DNA of 64,000 nt from Bifidobacterium breve (GCA_945865605.1 CAMBEL010000003.1:1-64000), one strand, 5' to 3'; positions 34,334 through 43,293 are shown, counted from the first letter of the stretch. The notes: a model not told the origin generated them from the letters alone. Translations and numbers: made by a program.

Positions 34334-35007
34334 GGCAACTCAACCATGTCGAAACTTGAACGCGCTTCCTGGCCCTCGACATCCTCAATAATGTCGATTT
34401 CGGCGTTGCGCGATGCAAACACAACAACGACGGCTTCATCGGCTGCGACGCGCAGCGTCACCGCGCCTAGTGCGCCCTCGTCCTGGCCGAACAATCCATC
34501 TGAACGCACCACCTCGATCACCTGTGCGCTCACCGCTACCGTGATCGTGCGCGCAGTCTCCGTACCCTTTGCGAATGTCGCCAGTACGTCTACGCGGTCA
34601 CCAGCTCGTATCGCGCCGCCAAGTGCATGATCCGCGCTCACGGGGACTGTCACCCTTCGACCGCGCGGCGCCGCAGCTCCCAGCGAGTCGGCCGACACCA
34701 GTGCCCCAGTCCTCAACGGTTCGCGTATCACGCGTCCGATCGGGGGACCTGCGCTCGTCGTAAGCAACGCATCGATCACAGAAGGGACGGCAGAAACGCG
34801 CGTCGGTTCAAAGTCTGCACGTGTCACCACATGACCGACCGAAAGATCAGTAGCAGCCCTGTAGACCGACACGGAGGTGTCCTCGTTGCTCGATAGACGC
34901 AACCCGCCGACGATTGACACAGCGATTAAAACGAGGCCGATGACGAGCCGCACATCTACCCTCGGAAGTCGAAAAGCGAAACGCTGACGCGCAACGTGGG
35001 CTGTCAT
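34330..35007 (-). CDS. SAF-domain protein (CpaB/RcpC-like)
   Basis: VSVYRAATDLSVGHVVTRADFEPTRV..GRVIREPLRTGALVSADSLG..RRVTVPVSADHALGGAIRAGDRVDVLATF. Confidence 0.8.
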   Translation of the reverse strand: MTAHVARQRFAFRLPRVDVRLVIGLVLIAVSIVGGLRLSSNEDTSVSVYRAATDLSVGHVVTRADFEPTRVSAVPSVIDALLTTSAGPPIGRVIREPLRTGALVSADSLGAAAPRGRRVTVPVSADHALGGAIRAGDRVDVLATFAKGTETARTITVAVSAQVIEVVRSDGLFGQDEGALGAVTLRVAADEAVVVVFASRNAEIDIIEDVEGQEARSSFDMVELP

Positions 35008-35049
35008 TAGAGGACCTTCACCACATCAACACGAGGCTTCGCTACGGTG

Positions 35050-35084
35050 TTGGACGCAACACTGTCCAATGCCATGATCGAAAC
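35050..35084 (+). promoter_or_regulatory. Candidate promoter/operator between tad operon and bldC-like gene
   Basis: Perfect inverted repeat TTGGAC-N8-GTCCAA (35050..35069); TTGGAC also reads as -35, with CATGAT as -10 after 17 nt. Confidence 0.4.
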
Positions 35085-35115
35085 CGTGATCAAAACAGCA
35101 GGAAGGAACTCCGAA

Positions 35116-35322
35116 GTGGAAGATCTACCTCCATCCCTTTTGCGCCCAGCCGAGGTGGCCGAGGTGCTGAATGTCAGCGTCTCCCAGGTGTACACGTTGA
35201 TGCGTACCGGTGAGGTCGCTGCACTCAAGATCGGACGCAAGGGCGTGTGGCGCGTTAGCCGCGAAACCCTTGAGGCGTACATCGCGCAACTTGAGGCGGA
35301 CGCACGCGCACGCACGAAGTAG
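35116..35322 (+). CDS. BldC-like/excisionase-family helix-turn-helix regulator
   Basis: LLRPAEVAEVLNVSVSQVYTLMRTGEVAALKIGRKGVWRVSRETLEAYIAQLE; GTG at 35116 with ggaagg upstream; track ORF starts at 35047. Confidence 0.85.
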   Translation: MEDLPPSLLRPAEVAEVLNVSVSQVYTLMRTGEVAALKIGRKGVWRVSRETLEAYIAQLEADARARTK

Positions 35323-35329
35323 GGGATCA

Positions 35330-35686
35330 CTACCCGGCCTCTCTGATAATCCGTACGACGGCTTCAAGCCGTACATCGTGAGTGCGCCGTACGCGTGTGC
35401 GCCCTGTACCCGTCGCATCGATTACCTCACCTAGCCGAAGCCAATCGCGGCCGACGGCTAAAAGTCGACCGCGCAGAGGAACGCCGTCTGACGCGACGAC
35501 CGTCACTACGTCACCTGGCGCGACACGTGTGAGCACATCGGCGAAGCAACTATCCGAGATGCCAGCCGCAATTATTTCACGCGCCTCGGTGCGTTGTTCC
35601 CAGGCGACCTCGCGCCGAAACTCTTCAGCTATTGCGTCGAACGCATCTAGACCATCGTCCATCCGTAGACCTTCCGCTCCATCCAT
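35330..35686 (-). CDS. Conserved hypothetical protein with possible Sm-like beta-barrel
   Basis: Intact 118-aa ORF: VAPGDVVTVVASDGVPLRGRLLAVGRDWLRLGEV; convergent with the bldC-like gene. Confidence 0.6.
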   Translation of the reverse strand: MDGAEGLRMDDGLDAFDAIAEEFRREVAWEQRTEAREIIAAGISDSCFADVLTRVAPGDVVTVVASDGVPLRGRLLAVGRDWLRLGEVIDATGTGRTRVRRTHDVRLEAVVRIIREAG

Positions 35687-35814
35687 GGAACCGAGAAACA
35701 GGACGGTACCAGTACCGGATCCTTCCGTCTAGAGGTTGTGTCAAAAGTCTTCCCTTGACATACAACAATGTCTATGTAAGGGTACGCAACGAATCAGAAG
35801 GCAACACGACCTTA

Positions 35815-36552
35815 ATGGACGCCATATTCACCAGGGAGCCACGGATGGTTCTAGACCCGCTCGAAGGAACGCTGCGGCATCTGGTGGCGTTCGGTGCCAT
35901 CGCCTTGGGCGGTGCAGCATTCGCGGTCCTCGGTCTCGCACTAGTGGCCGAGTCGCTGCACCGCCTTCGGCGCGCACCGAGATCGTCGCGTTTTATCCAT
36001 CGGTTTATTCCCACAAATGCGCGTTGGATAGCCGCTGCAATCATCTCCGTTGGCGTCGTTTCGGTACCACGTTCAGTTGGAGCATCCGAGACAGTGCGCG
36101 ACTGGTTGCGTTCCGGCACATCCACAACAACTAACGCGGGATCGACAACCACGACCTCAACTTCGCTGCCAGCGAAAACCTCGACTACGACGTTGGCCTC
36201 GACCAGCACCTCGACCAGCACCTCGACCAGCACCTCGACCACGGCGCGACCGGGTACCGAAGTCTTGGTAATCGAATTACCGCCGCCGCTTATCGAATTT
36301 GCCCCGACGCCTCCACCAGTTGCTTCGTCCCTCGCGTCGAAAGCGCAAGAGGCATTTCCAATTCGAGAGCAGCACGTGGTTCGGCGTGGCGACTGCCTTT
36401 GGTCGATAGCTGCAGCGCGCCTCGGAGCAAACGTGTCTCCTGCGCAGGTCGATGCAGCTTGGCGAAACATCTATGCCATAAACCAATCGACGATTGGTAA
36501 CGACCCCAATCTCATTCTTGTCGGAATGCAACTCGAACTCCCCCCGCTTTAG
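35815..36552 (+). CDS. LysM-domain membrane protein
   Basis: C-terminal REQHVVRRGDCLWSIAAARLGANVSPAQVDAAWRNIYAINQSTIGNDPNLILVGMQLELP; N-terminal TMs; Ser/Thr linker; ATG at 35815. Confidence 0.85.
   Translation: MDAIFTREPRMVLDPLEGTLRHLVAFGAIALGGAAFAVLGLALVAESLHRLRRAPRSSRFIHRFIPTNARWIAAAIISVGVVSVPRSVGASETVRDWLRSGTSTTTNAGSTTTTSTSLPAKTSTTTLASTSTSTSTSTSTSTTARPGTEVLVIELPPPLIEFAPTPPPVASSLASKAQEAFPIREQHVVRRGDCLWSIAAARLGANVSPAQVDAAWRNIYAINQSTIGNDPNLILVGMQLELPPL
36197..36240 (+). repeat. 12-bp tandem repeat encoding an STST linker
   Basis: cctcgaccagca three perfect copies plus a partial fourth. Confidence 0.85.
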
Positions 36553-36581
36553 CCAACACACCCACCAATTCAGGAGTCCCC

Positions 36582-37211
36582 ATGTCTGCACTCGTTATCC
36601 ATCCTTGGCCTGACCCAATCATCGACACGCTCGGACATGACCCGCGCTCTGAATACGTGGAACGCTTCTGGCTTCCCACTCTCGGACCAACGAGCCTCCT
36701 ATTGATCCGACGCCTTGCAGCTGGTCTCAGTAGCCATCCAGAGGGGATGAGCATTGCAGTCGGCGAACTATCCCAAGCTCTCGGATTAGGCAACCGCGAA
36801 GGCGCTTCGTCACCTCTCTTGCGCAGTTTTGAACGCCTCACGCAATTCGATCTTGCATGCTCAACGGCCCCTGGCAAATACGCCGTGCGGCGCAGCATTC
36901 CGCCGGTGAACCTGCGCCACATCAGACGACTTCCAGACGCGCTCCAGTCTGAGCACCGCCTCTGGGCCGAGGCTCAACTCGCGGAAAAACCTCTCGCAAT
37001 CGCAAGGCGTCGTGCCCGTCGCATCGCATTCACACTGCTCGAACAGGGCGACGATGCCGATCTCGCCGAACGCGCACTTCACGACATGGGTTTCCACCCC
37101 GCCATCTGTCGCGAGAGTGCTCAATGGGCCTACGAGCGTCACCGCGCTGCGTTGGAAGCAGCACTTGCAGAAGCCTTAACCCCAGCGGCGAATACCAACC
37201 CTGCCGCTTAG
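36582..37211 (+). CDS. Conserved hypothetical protein
   Basis: 209 aa: MSALVIHPWPDPIIDTLGHDPRSEYVERFWLPTLGPTSLLLIRRLAAGL..; intact and well spaced; family not identified. Confidence 0.7.
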   Translation: MSALVIHPWPDPIIDTLGHDPRSEYVERFWLPTLGPTSLLLIRRLAAGLSSHPEGMSIAVGELSQALGLGNREGASSPLLRSFERLTQFDLACSTAPGKYAVRRSIPPVNLRHIRRLPDALQSEHRLWAEAQLAEKPLAIARRRARRIAFTLLEQGDDADLAERALHDMGFHPAICRESAQWAYERHRAALEAALAEALTPAANTNPAA

Positions 37212-37307
37212 ATCCGGACTTCGATGGCGCGTCGGGCCCTCCCCCGCCGTCCGGCGCGTCATCGTTGTCCGACCCTCTGGCCTTGGGAGCCAATTACCCT
37301 CGGGATC

Positions 37308-38069
37308 ATGACCGAGGGCGCAAGTCTCGACACGATCGCTACCTGGCTTCGCGACGCGCAAGCGATTGTGGTCCTCACTGGCGCAGGCATCTCAACCGAA
37401 TCGGGTATCCCTGACTTCCGCGGTCCAAATGGCGTTTGGACGAAGAACCCTGCGGCCGAAAAAACCGCCAACCTCGCGTTTTACATCGCCGATCCCGAGA
37501 TTCGCAAGATGGCGTGGCAGAACCGTCTGAAGAGTGAAATTTGGCAAGCGCAACCCAACGCAGGGCACCTTGCCGTCGTGGAACTTGAACACAAGACCAA
37601 TGTGCACACACTGATAACACAAAACATCGATGGGCTTCACCTAGCGGCCGGCTCATCGGAAGACTCCCTAATAGAGATCCACGGCACCGTGCACGGCGTC
37701 AAGTGTTTGCAATGTGAGTGGCGCGGCCCAATGACCGAAACGCTCGAGCGCGTCACGGCCGGGGAAGCAGACCCAGAGTGTTTGCAATGTTCAGGAATTC
37801 TTAAGTCGGCAACGATCAGCTTCGGAGAGAACCTCGTCGCAAAAGATTTGGAACGCGCACAGCAAGCCGCAGCGGAGTGCGACGTGTTCCTTGCATTGGG
37901 AACTTCACTAGGAGTGTTCCCGGCCGCGGCACTGCCGGAGATTGCGTTGTCGCAAGGCGCTCGCTTGGTGATCGCCAATGGTGAGCCGACACCTTTCGAC
38001 CCGTATTCGGATGCCGTGCAGCGCCGGTCACTTGGAGAACTTCTACCTGCACTCGTCGCGCTGATCTAG
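37308..38069 (+). CDS. Sir2-family NAD-dependent protein deacylase
   Basis: VVLTGAGISTESGIPDFRGPNGVW; TQNIDGLH; HGTVHGVKCLQC..CLQCSG Zn site; start at MTEGASL. Confidence 0.95.
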   Translation: MTEGASLDTIATWLRDAQAIVVLTGAGISTESGIPDFRGPNGVWTKNPAAEKTANLAFYIADPEIRKMAWQNRLKSEIWQAQPNAGHLAVVELEHKTNVHTLITQNIDGLHLAAGSSEDSLIEIHGTVHGVKCLQCEWRGPMTETLERVTAGEADPECLQCSGILKSATISFGENLVAKDLERAQQAAAECDVFLALGTSLGVFPAAALPEIALSQGARLVIANGEPTPFDPYSDAVQRRSLGELLPALVALI

Positions 38070-38106
38070 AAAAGCCGCCCGTCTCGTGCGGTCTGCGCAG
38101 GCCGTA

Positions 38107-38148
38107 AACGGTTCAACCGTTGGGGATAACTGACCTTTGAGGTAGGAT
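38107..38148 (+). promoter_or_regulatory. Promoter with palindrome over the -35, upstream of the rhodanese-MoeB gene
   Basis: Perfect palindrome AACGGTT-C-AACCGTT (38107..38121) overlapping -35 TTGGGG (38120..38125); 17-nt spacer; -10 TAGGAT (38143..38148). Confidence 0.5.
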
Positions 38149-38179
38149 TTAGGTTCCGCGCACATCTACAGGAGCCTCA

Positions 38180-39364
38180 ATGGCCACCTTCCGGGAGCTA
38201 CTCGCCCGCACGAAATCGAACATTTCAGAAGTCACGCCCGAAGCCGCCGAGGCTCGACTCGGATCGGCGACGTTCCTCGATGTCCGTGAGCAAGACGAAA
38301 ACGATGCTGGCACCCTCCCCGGCGCTGTCTTCATTCCACGCGGGCACCTTGAGAGCCAGGTCGAGTCCAAGATCTCAGACCACGACGGCGAGTTGATCGT
38401 GTATTGCGCCGGTGGCGTGCGATCTGCGTTCGCCGTCGAGACGTTGATCTCTATGGGTTACACGAACGTAACTTCCATGGCGGGAGGCTTCGGGCAATGG
38501 AAGAACGAAGGTCGGCCATGGATCACCCCTGCTGCCCTCAACGCCGAACAGCGAGACCGATACAAGCGTCACATTCTCCTTCCCGAAATCGGCGAGGTGG
38601 GACAACAGAAATTGCTCGAGTCCAAAGTGCTACTTCTTGGAGCCGGTGGTCTCGGGTCACCTGCTGCTCTCTACTTGGCCGCCGCCGGAGTAGGAACTCT
38701 TGGAATCGTCGACATGGACATCGTCGATGCTTCAAACTTGCAACGACAGATCCTTCACAACATCGATCGTGTCGGTGAGCGCAAGGTAGACAGCGCGAAG
38801 AAGACGCTCACTCAACTGAATCCAGATGTGAACGTCATTACCTACGACGTTCGCTTCTCCGCTGAAAATGTTCTCGACATCATCGACGGCTACGACGTCG
38901 TCGTTGACGGAACCGACAACTTCCCAACTCGTTATCTTCTAAACGACGGATCTCTCATCAAGCAGATACCGGTTGTGCACGGCTCTATCTTCCGCTTTGA
39001 AGGACAGGTAACCGTCTTCGATCCCTATAAGGGACCTTGCTATCGCTGTCTGCTGCCGGAGCCACCGCCGCCCGAACTCGCACCTAGTTGCGCCGAGGCC
39101 GGCGTTCTTGGTGTTCTACCTGGAATAGTCGGATCCATCCAGGCGTTGGAGACCATCAAGTTGCTACTCGACCTCGGAGACTCGCTCAACGGACGGCTCC
39201 TTGCCTACGACGCGCTTGAACAATCGTTTCGCACCTTCAAAGTACGCCGGGACCCGAACTGCCCATCGTGTGGCGACAATGTCGGTGAGATCGTGATTGC
39301 CGAATACGACCAGCACTGCCTCCCGCACGCCGTTCTCAAGTCTGGCAAAAACTCCACTCACTAG
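38180..39364 (+). CDS. Rhodanese-MoeB/ThiF adenylyltransferase fusion, rhodanese at the N-terminus
   Basis: N-term ATFLDVREQDENDAGTLPGAVFIPRGHLES..VYCAGGVRSAFA; then RYKRHILLPEIGEVGQQKLLESKVLLLGAGGLGSPAALYLAAAGVGTLGIVD and Cys pairs. Confidence 0.92.
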   Translation: MATFRELLARTKSNISEVTPEAAEARLGSATFLDVREQDENDAGTLPGAVFIPRGHLESQVESKISDHDGELIVYCAGGVRSAFAVETLISMGYTNVTSMAGGFGQWKNEGRPWITPAALNAEQRDRYKRHILLPEIGEVGQQKLLESKVLLLGAGGLGSPAALYLAAAGVGTLGIVDMDIVDASNLQRQILHNIDRVGERKVDSAKKTLTQLNPDVNVITYDVRFSAENVLDIIDGYDVVVDGTDNFPTRYLLNDGSLIKQIPVVHGSIFRFEGQVTVFDPYKGPCYRCLLPEPPPPELAPSCAEAGVLGVLPGIVGSIQALETIKLLLDLGDSLNGRLLAYDALEQSFRTFKVRRDPNCPSCGDNVGEIVIAEYDQHCLPHAVLKSGKNSTH

Positions 39365-39490
39365 TTAGACGGCATTTTCGGGTCGGAGTCCTGGCGCCCT
39401 ATGCGGGTATACACGATTTCGTTATTGAGTACCGGTATCGTTCTGACTTCCTTGGGGGATGCGGGCGGCGCGTCGATAGGAGGCGTCGGT

Positions 39491-40135
39491 ATGGGTACAC
39501 GACGAGAACGCCGTATAAAGAGATCTGCCAAGATCCGCCTCGGCGCATCCCTCGGTTTCGCTCTCTTCGTTTTATTCGCAACGGTTGCGGTGGCATCGCT
39601 CGGTGGCACAAGCGACGAAGCTTCCGCTGACACCGAGTCAACTCTGGCGCAGCCAACAAGTAGTTCATCAACCTCGACCACAAGTTCGACTACGACTACC
39701 ACGAGACCCGCGGTAAACGCCGCGCTAGCTTTCGTTCCCACCAACTCGGGAACTGGACGACGAATCATCTATTGCAACTCGTGCCAACGGTTGTGGATCA
39801 TGGAAGACGACACGTACGCATCGGCGTCGTATCAAGTTTCAGGACGACGCGGAACACCGGATCCAGGCACCTACGCCGTGGTCCGAAAACTCGACATGGG
39901 ATATTCGAAGCGCGACCCAAGCCTTCGTCTCCCGTGGTTCGTCGGCTTCACGATGGGTCGCACCACCGATATCGGTTTCCACGGCATACCCCTGCGTCCC
40001 AATGGAGAACCGATACAGAGCGACGCTCAACTAGGCGAGCCACTCAGTGCAGGGTGCATACGCCAGAACCAAGCGAATGCGAAGGCGCTCTACGACTGGG
40101 CACCGGTGGGCACAACGGTCGTAGTTACGCCATAG
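39491..40135 (+). CDS. L,D-transpeptidase (YkuD) membrane protein
   Basis: IGFHGIPLRPNGEPIQSDAQLGEPLSAGCIRQNQANAKALYDWAPVGTTVVV (HG..SAGCIR catalytic motif); TM and Ser/Thr linker; likely start MGTRRERR. Confidence 0.88.
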   Translation: MGTRRERRIKRSAKIRLGASLGFALFVLFATVAVASLGGTSDEASADTESTLAQPTSSSSTSTTSSTTTTTRPAVNAALAFVPTNSGTGRRIIYCNSCQRLWIMEDDTYASASYQVSGRRGTPDPGTYAVVRKLDMGYSKRDPSLRLPWFVGFTMGRTTDIGFHGIPLRPNGEPIQSDAQLGEPLSAGCIRQNQANAKALYDWAPVGTTVVVTP

Positions 40136-40158
40136 CCGTCAACGTCATCGAGCAGTCG

Positions 40159-41739
40159 TTACCCCGCGGTAAACCGCTTACCCGGTAATTCGATCGCGTC
40201 AACATCGATTGCGATCACAATTCCAACCGCTGGCCGCACTCTCGCCCTTAGAGGCCGACGCATCCCCGGCAACTTGGGTGGCTTTGGAGTCTTGGCCTTG
40301 CGGTAATCCACAGAGGGCGGCTTGTCCTCGAGGAATGGACCAGCCGGAATCTCCTCAACCGATGGTTCTGCTTGGTTGGGGCATGGACGAACTACCTCGA
40401 TGTTTGGCGGGCTCGAGGTTGCGAACGTGTTGCCAGCAAAACAATTGCCGGTTCCACCGAGAATCCCTAGGTCGGCCATACCAGAGTCGCTCACGACATT
40501 GTCCCTGATGACATTGTCTGACGACAACCAGAAAGTCTTGTCTGGGTTCGGAAGTGCTCCAATGCCGACGAACTTGTGGTTGTACACGCGGTTCTTCGTC
40601 ACCAAATTGCTATTGCCACCCGCGATCAATATTCCGTTGTAGGAACCGAGCAGCGCAGCATCAATCGCTGGTGTCCCCTCATTGTTGTTGTCGAAAACCA
40701 AGTTGCCCGCCACAACGGCATCATGTTGGGGCGGGAGCAACTCACCATCACCGCTGTTAGGAACAATCCCCGCGCGGTTCTTGGTCCATACCGATTCGAT
40801 CACGTACAGATTGCCACTCGCATTCGTGCCCGAATACCCAAGCCCGTTCCATTCCGCATACACATCGCGGATGACTGCATTGCACGGATCGCACTGGCCG
40901 ATGTAATACCCCGCGTCTGGAGATCCGGAGGCGTAACTATGTTCGATGATCCCATCGGTGGAATCGAATGCATAAACGCCGTAGTCACCAGTCCGCGTCG
41001 CCGTCAGATAAGAGCCGCGATAACCGGTAGATCCCGTCCAGAAAAACCCATTGCGCGTGAACTTGCGCGCCGTCATGTTTTCGATCGCTACGCCATCCGC
41101 TTCGAGCACTTTTATGCCATTGTCGAGTTTGTAGCCTCCGTCGAGAATCACGCGGTTGCGATCGAGACCGCGCAGCACGATTCGATCGGTCGTCACCGTG
41201 ACGGCTTCTTTGTATACACCCGGTTCAATTAGGACCATGTCCCCCGGCGCCGCGCGATCGACAGCCTGCTGAATGCGCTGTCCAGGCGCGACCCTCAGCC
41301 TCCGAGACTTACCGTCAGCGCGCGGTTTGGGGGCTCGGTTTTTCACGGCCTCTGGCAATGTTCCGTCTGCATTTTTTACAAGCACAGTTCCGTACATACC
41401 GCGCTTCGGCGCACCGTGGAACGAGCAGTAGTACCCATGCACGCCAGGCTCTGTGAACTTTTGCTCGAAGGACTTACCTGGCTTCACGGAACCGCTCTTC
41501 CATCGTGCCGACTTCTTATCCGGCAAAATGTTGTGTTCGGTCCTGCCATCATTCGGCCAAACAACAACGGTGTCTGGATTCACGGTGACAGTCTGTGGAA
41601 GATAGAGGTTGTCCAACATGGGCACCTGCACTTCTTCGTACTCTGCAGTTGGTCGAGGAGCCGCGTTAGCTGCCGGAACCGCCCAGACGGCTGTGCCTAC
41701 CATCGCGGCGAGCACCGCGCTAATCCAAGGAACCTTCAT
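40159..41739 (-). CDS. Secreted cupredoxin plus right-handed beta-helix protein
   Basis: Signal peptide; PQTVTVNPDTVVVWPNDGRTEHNIL..GVHGYYCSFHGAPKRGMYGTVLV (type-1 Cu ligands); then RIQQAVDRAAPGDMVLIEPGVYKEAVTV..NosD-like repeats. Confidence 0.88.
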   Translation of the reverse strand: MKVPWISAVLAAMVGTAVWAVPAANAAPRPTAEYEEVQVPMLDNLYLPQTVTVNPDTVVVWPNDGRTEHNILPDKKSARWKSGSVKPGKSFEQKFTEPGVHGYYCSFHGAPKRGMYGTVLVKNADGTLPEAVKNRAPKPRADGKSRRLRVAPGQRIQQAVDRAAPGDMVLIEPGVYKEAVTVTTDRIVLRGLDRNRVILDGGYKLDNGIKVLEADGVAIENMTARKFTRNGFFWTGSTGYRGSYLTATRTGDYGVYAFDSTDGIIEHSYASGSPDAGYYIGQCDPCNAVIRDVYAEWNGLGYSGTNASGNLYVIESVWTKNRAGIVPNSGDGELLPPQHDAVVAGNLVFDNNNEGTPAIDAALLGSYNGILIAGGNSNLVTKNRVYNHKFVGIGALPNPDKTFWLSSDNVIRDNVVSDSGMADLGILGGTGNCFAGNTFATSSPPNIEVVRPCPNQAEPSVEEIPAGPFLEDKPPSVDYRKAKTPKPPKLPGMRRPLRARVRPAVGIVIAIDVDAIELPGKRFTAG

Positions 41740-41799
41740 TGTTCCCCCCGGTCTCCCTAACTACGCGTCTCACCCTAAGCGGCGTTTGATCTGGCCACG

Positions 41800-43293
41800 C
41801 TACTTACGATTAGGTCGGCGAAACCGAGAAGCAAGTTCAACGAGAGTTCGAACCCCGAACCCGCTCGCACCGGGGCAGTTGTACCCATCCTCCGACGATG
41901 TTCTCGATGGCCCCGCTATATCTAGGTGTACCCATGGAATACCGTCTACAAACTCTTCCAAGAAGAGGCCAGCAGTGATCTCTCCTCCGTAGCGGGAAGT
42001 GCTCGTGTTGCGGATATCGGCAATCTCGGAGTAAATGAGTTTCTTGTATTCCTTGGGTAACGGCAATGGCCAAACGGGCTCCCCAACCGCGTCTGCGGCT
42101 GTTCTCACTTGTTCACCCCAGGAATTATCGTTGGTCATCAGGCCCGCGATCTTGTCGCCGAGCGCGACCATGCAGGCCCCGGTAAGCGTCGCGAGGTCGA
42201 TGATCGCATCGGGTTTCGCCTCGGCCGCTAGAGCGAGAGCGTCGGCGAGAATCAACCGACCTTCCGCATCGGTGTTGCGCACCTCTGCGGTCTTGCCATT
42301 TCGAAACGTGAGCACATCGCCCGGCCGCATCGCAGAACCACTCGGCATGTTCTCCACCATTGGCGTAAATGCGATGACCTTTGTTTTCACGCCAAAGTCC
42401 TTCAATACCGACATAGCTGCGATCACGGCAGCGGCACCCGCCTCGTCGGTCTTCATCTCCTCCATCCCATCAGCAGGCTTCAGGGACAACCCACCCGAAT
42501 CAAAGGTCACCCCCTTGCCAACGAGTGCGAGCGTCGCGTTCGATTTCGCTGGCGCGTACGTCATCTTCACGAGGCACGGTGGTTGCTCCGAGCCCATCCC
42601 GACACCAATGATTCCACCCAAGCGTTCTCGCTTTAGCCCTGGTACATCGAGCACTTCTACCTTTACGTTCTTGCCGCGCAAAAGACGTTGTGCAGCTCTT
42701 GCAAACGCTGCTGGAGATAGATCGCGACCTGGAGTGTTGACGATGTCGCGCGCCCAAATAACGGCGGTTCCTACAGAAATTCCCCGATCCATTCCACGCC
42801 GCAGAGCAGCAGACCGGCCGAGCAAACTCACGCGCTTCAGCTTCGAAGGCTTCGGGTCAGACTTGTAATCAAGGTATTCATAACGACCGAGCAGAACACC
42901 CTCGACGACGGCCTGCGACGCCTCAGCGACGTCCAGATCTGTAGGTCCGGCACTCGCGAGAGTGGTTGACATGGAGACCGCCTCGTGCGCGGCCTTGGCC
43001 GCTACCGCGCCCGCCCTGCGGAGTCCATCGGCCGTCACTTCTTCGCGTTTTCCCAACCCGATCAGCACAATCGACGATGCACCCAGGGCATCACTGGTAG
43101 GGACAACCAGTTTCTCCCCTACCTTGCCGCCGAACACCGCCTGTTCCATGAACGCTGAGAGCCCCCCGTCCAAAGCCACGTCTACCGCGTCTGCCCCTGG
43201 TCCGAAGATGTGATCCGAATACATGGGAATTACAAGCAGATCGGTTTTCACCTGGGCTGGCGAAGCGGTCGATATAACGAAATTAACTGGCAC
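41800..43293 (-). CDS. pepA: Leucyl aminopeptidase
   Basis: VGKGVTFDSGGLSLKPADGMEEMKTDEAGAAAVIAAM; NTDAEGRLILADAL. Confidence 0.96.
   Translation of the reverse strand: MPVNFVISTASPAQVKTDLLVIPMYSDHIFGPGADAVDVALDGGLSAFMEQAVFGGKVGEKLVVPTSDALGASSIVLIGLGKREEVTADGLRRAGAVAAKAAHEAVSMSTTLASAGPTDLDVAEASQAVVEGVLLGRYEYLDYKSDPKPSKLKRVSLLGRSAALRRGMDRGISVGTAVIWARDIVNTPGRDLSPAAFARAAQRLLRGKNVKVEVLDVPGLKRERLGGIIGVGMGSEQPPCLVKMTYAPAKSNATLALVGKGVTFDSGGLSLKPADGMEEMKTDEAGAAAVIAAMSVLKDFGVKTKVIAFTPMVENMPSGSAMRPGDVLTFRNGKTAEVRNTDAEGRLILADALALAAEAKPDAIIDLATLTGACMVALGDKIAGLMTNDNSWGEQVRTAADAVGEPVWPLPLPKEYKKLIYSEIADIRNTSTSRYGGEITAGLFLEEFVDGIPWVHLDIAGPSRTSSEDGYNCPGASGFGVRTLVELASRFRRPNRK

Noticed and set aside
36197-36240. 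Short tandem repeats as a possible CRISPR
   Set aside because: 12-bp units with no spacers, in frame within a Ser/Thr linker.
35772-36470. 232-aa minus-strand ORF with VEVLVEVLVEVLVE repeat
   Set aside because: It is the reverse reading of the Ser/Thr linker repeat of the LysM gene.
42035-42868. 277-aa plus-strand ORF opposite pepA
   Set aside because: Antisense shadow ORF, Ser/Ala/Pro-rich with no domain signal.
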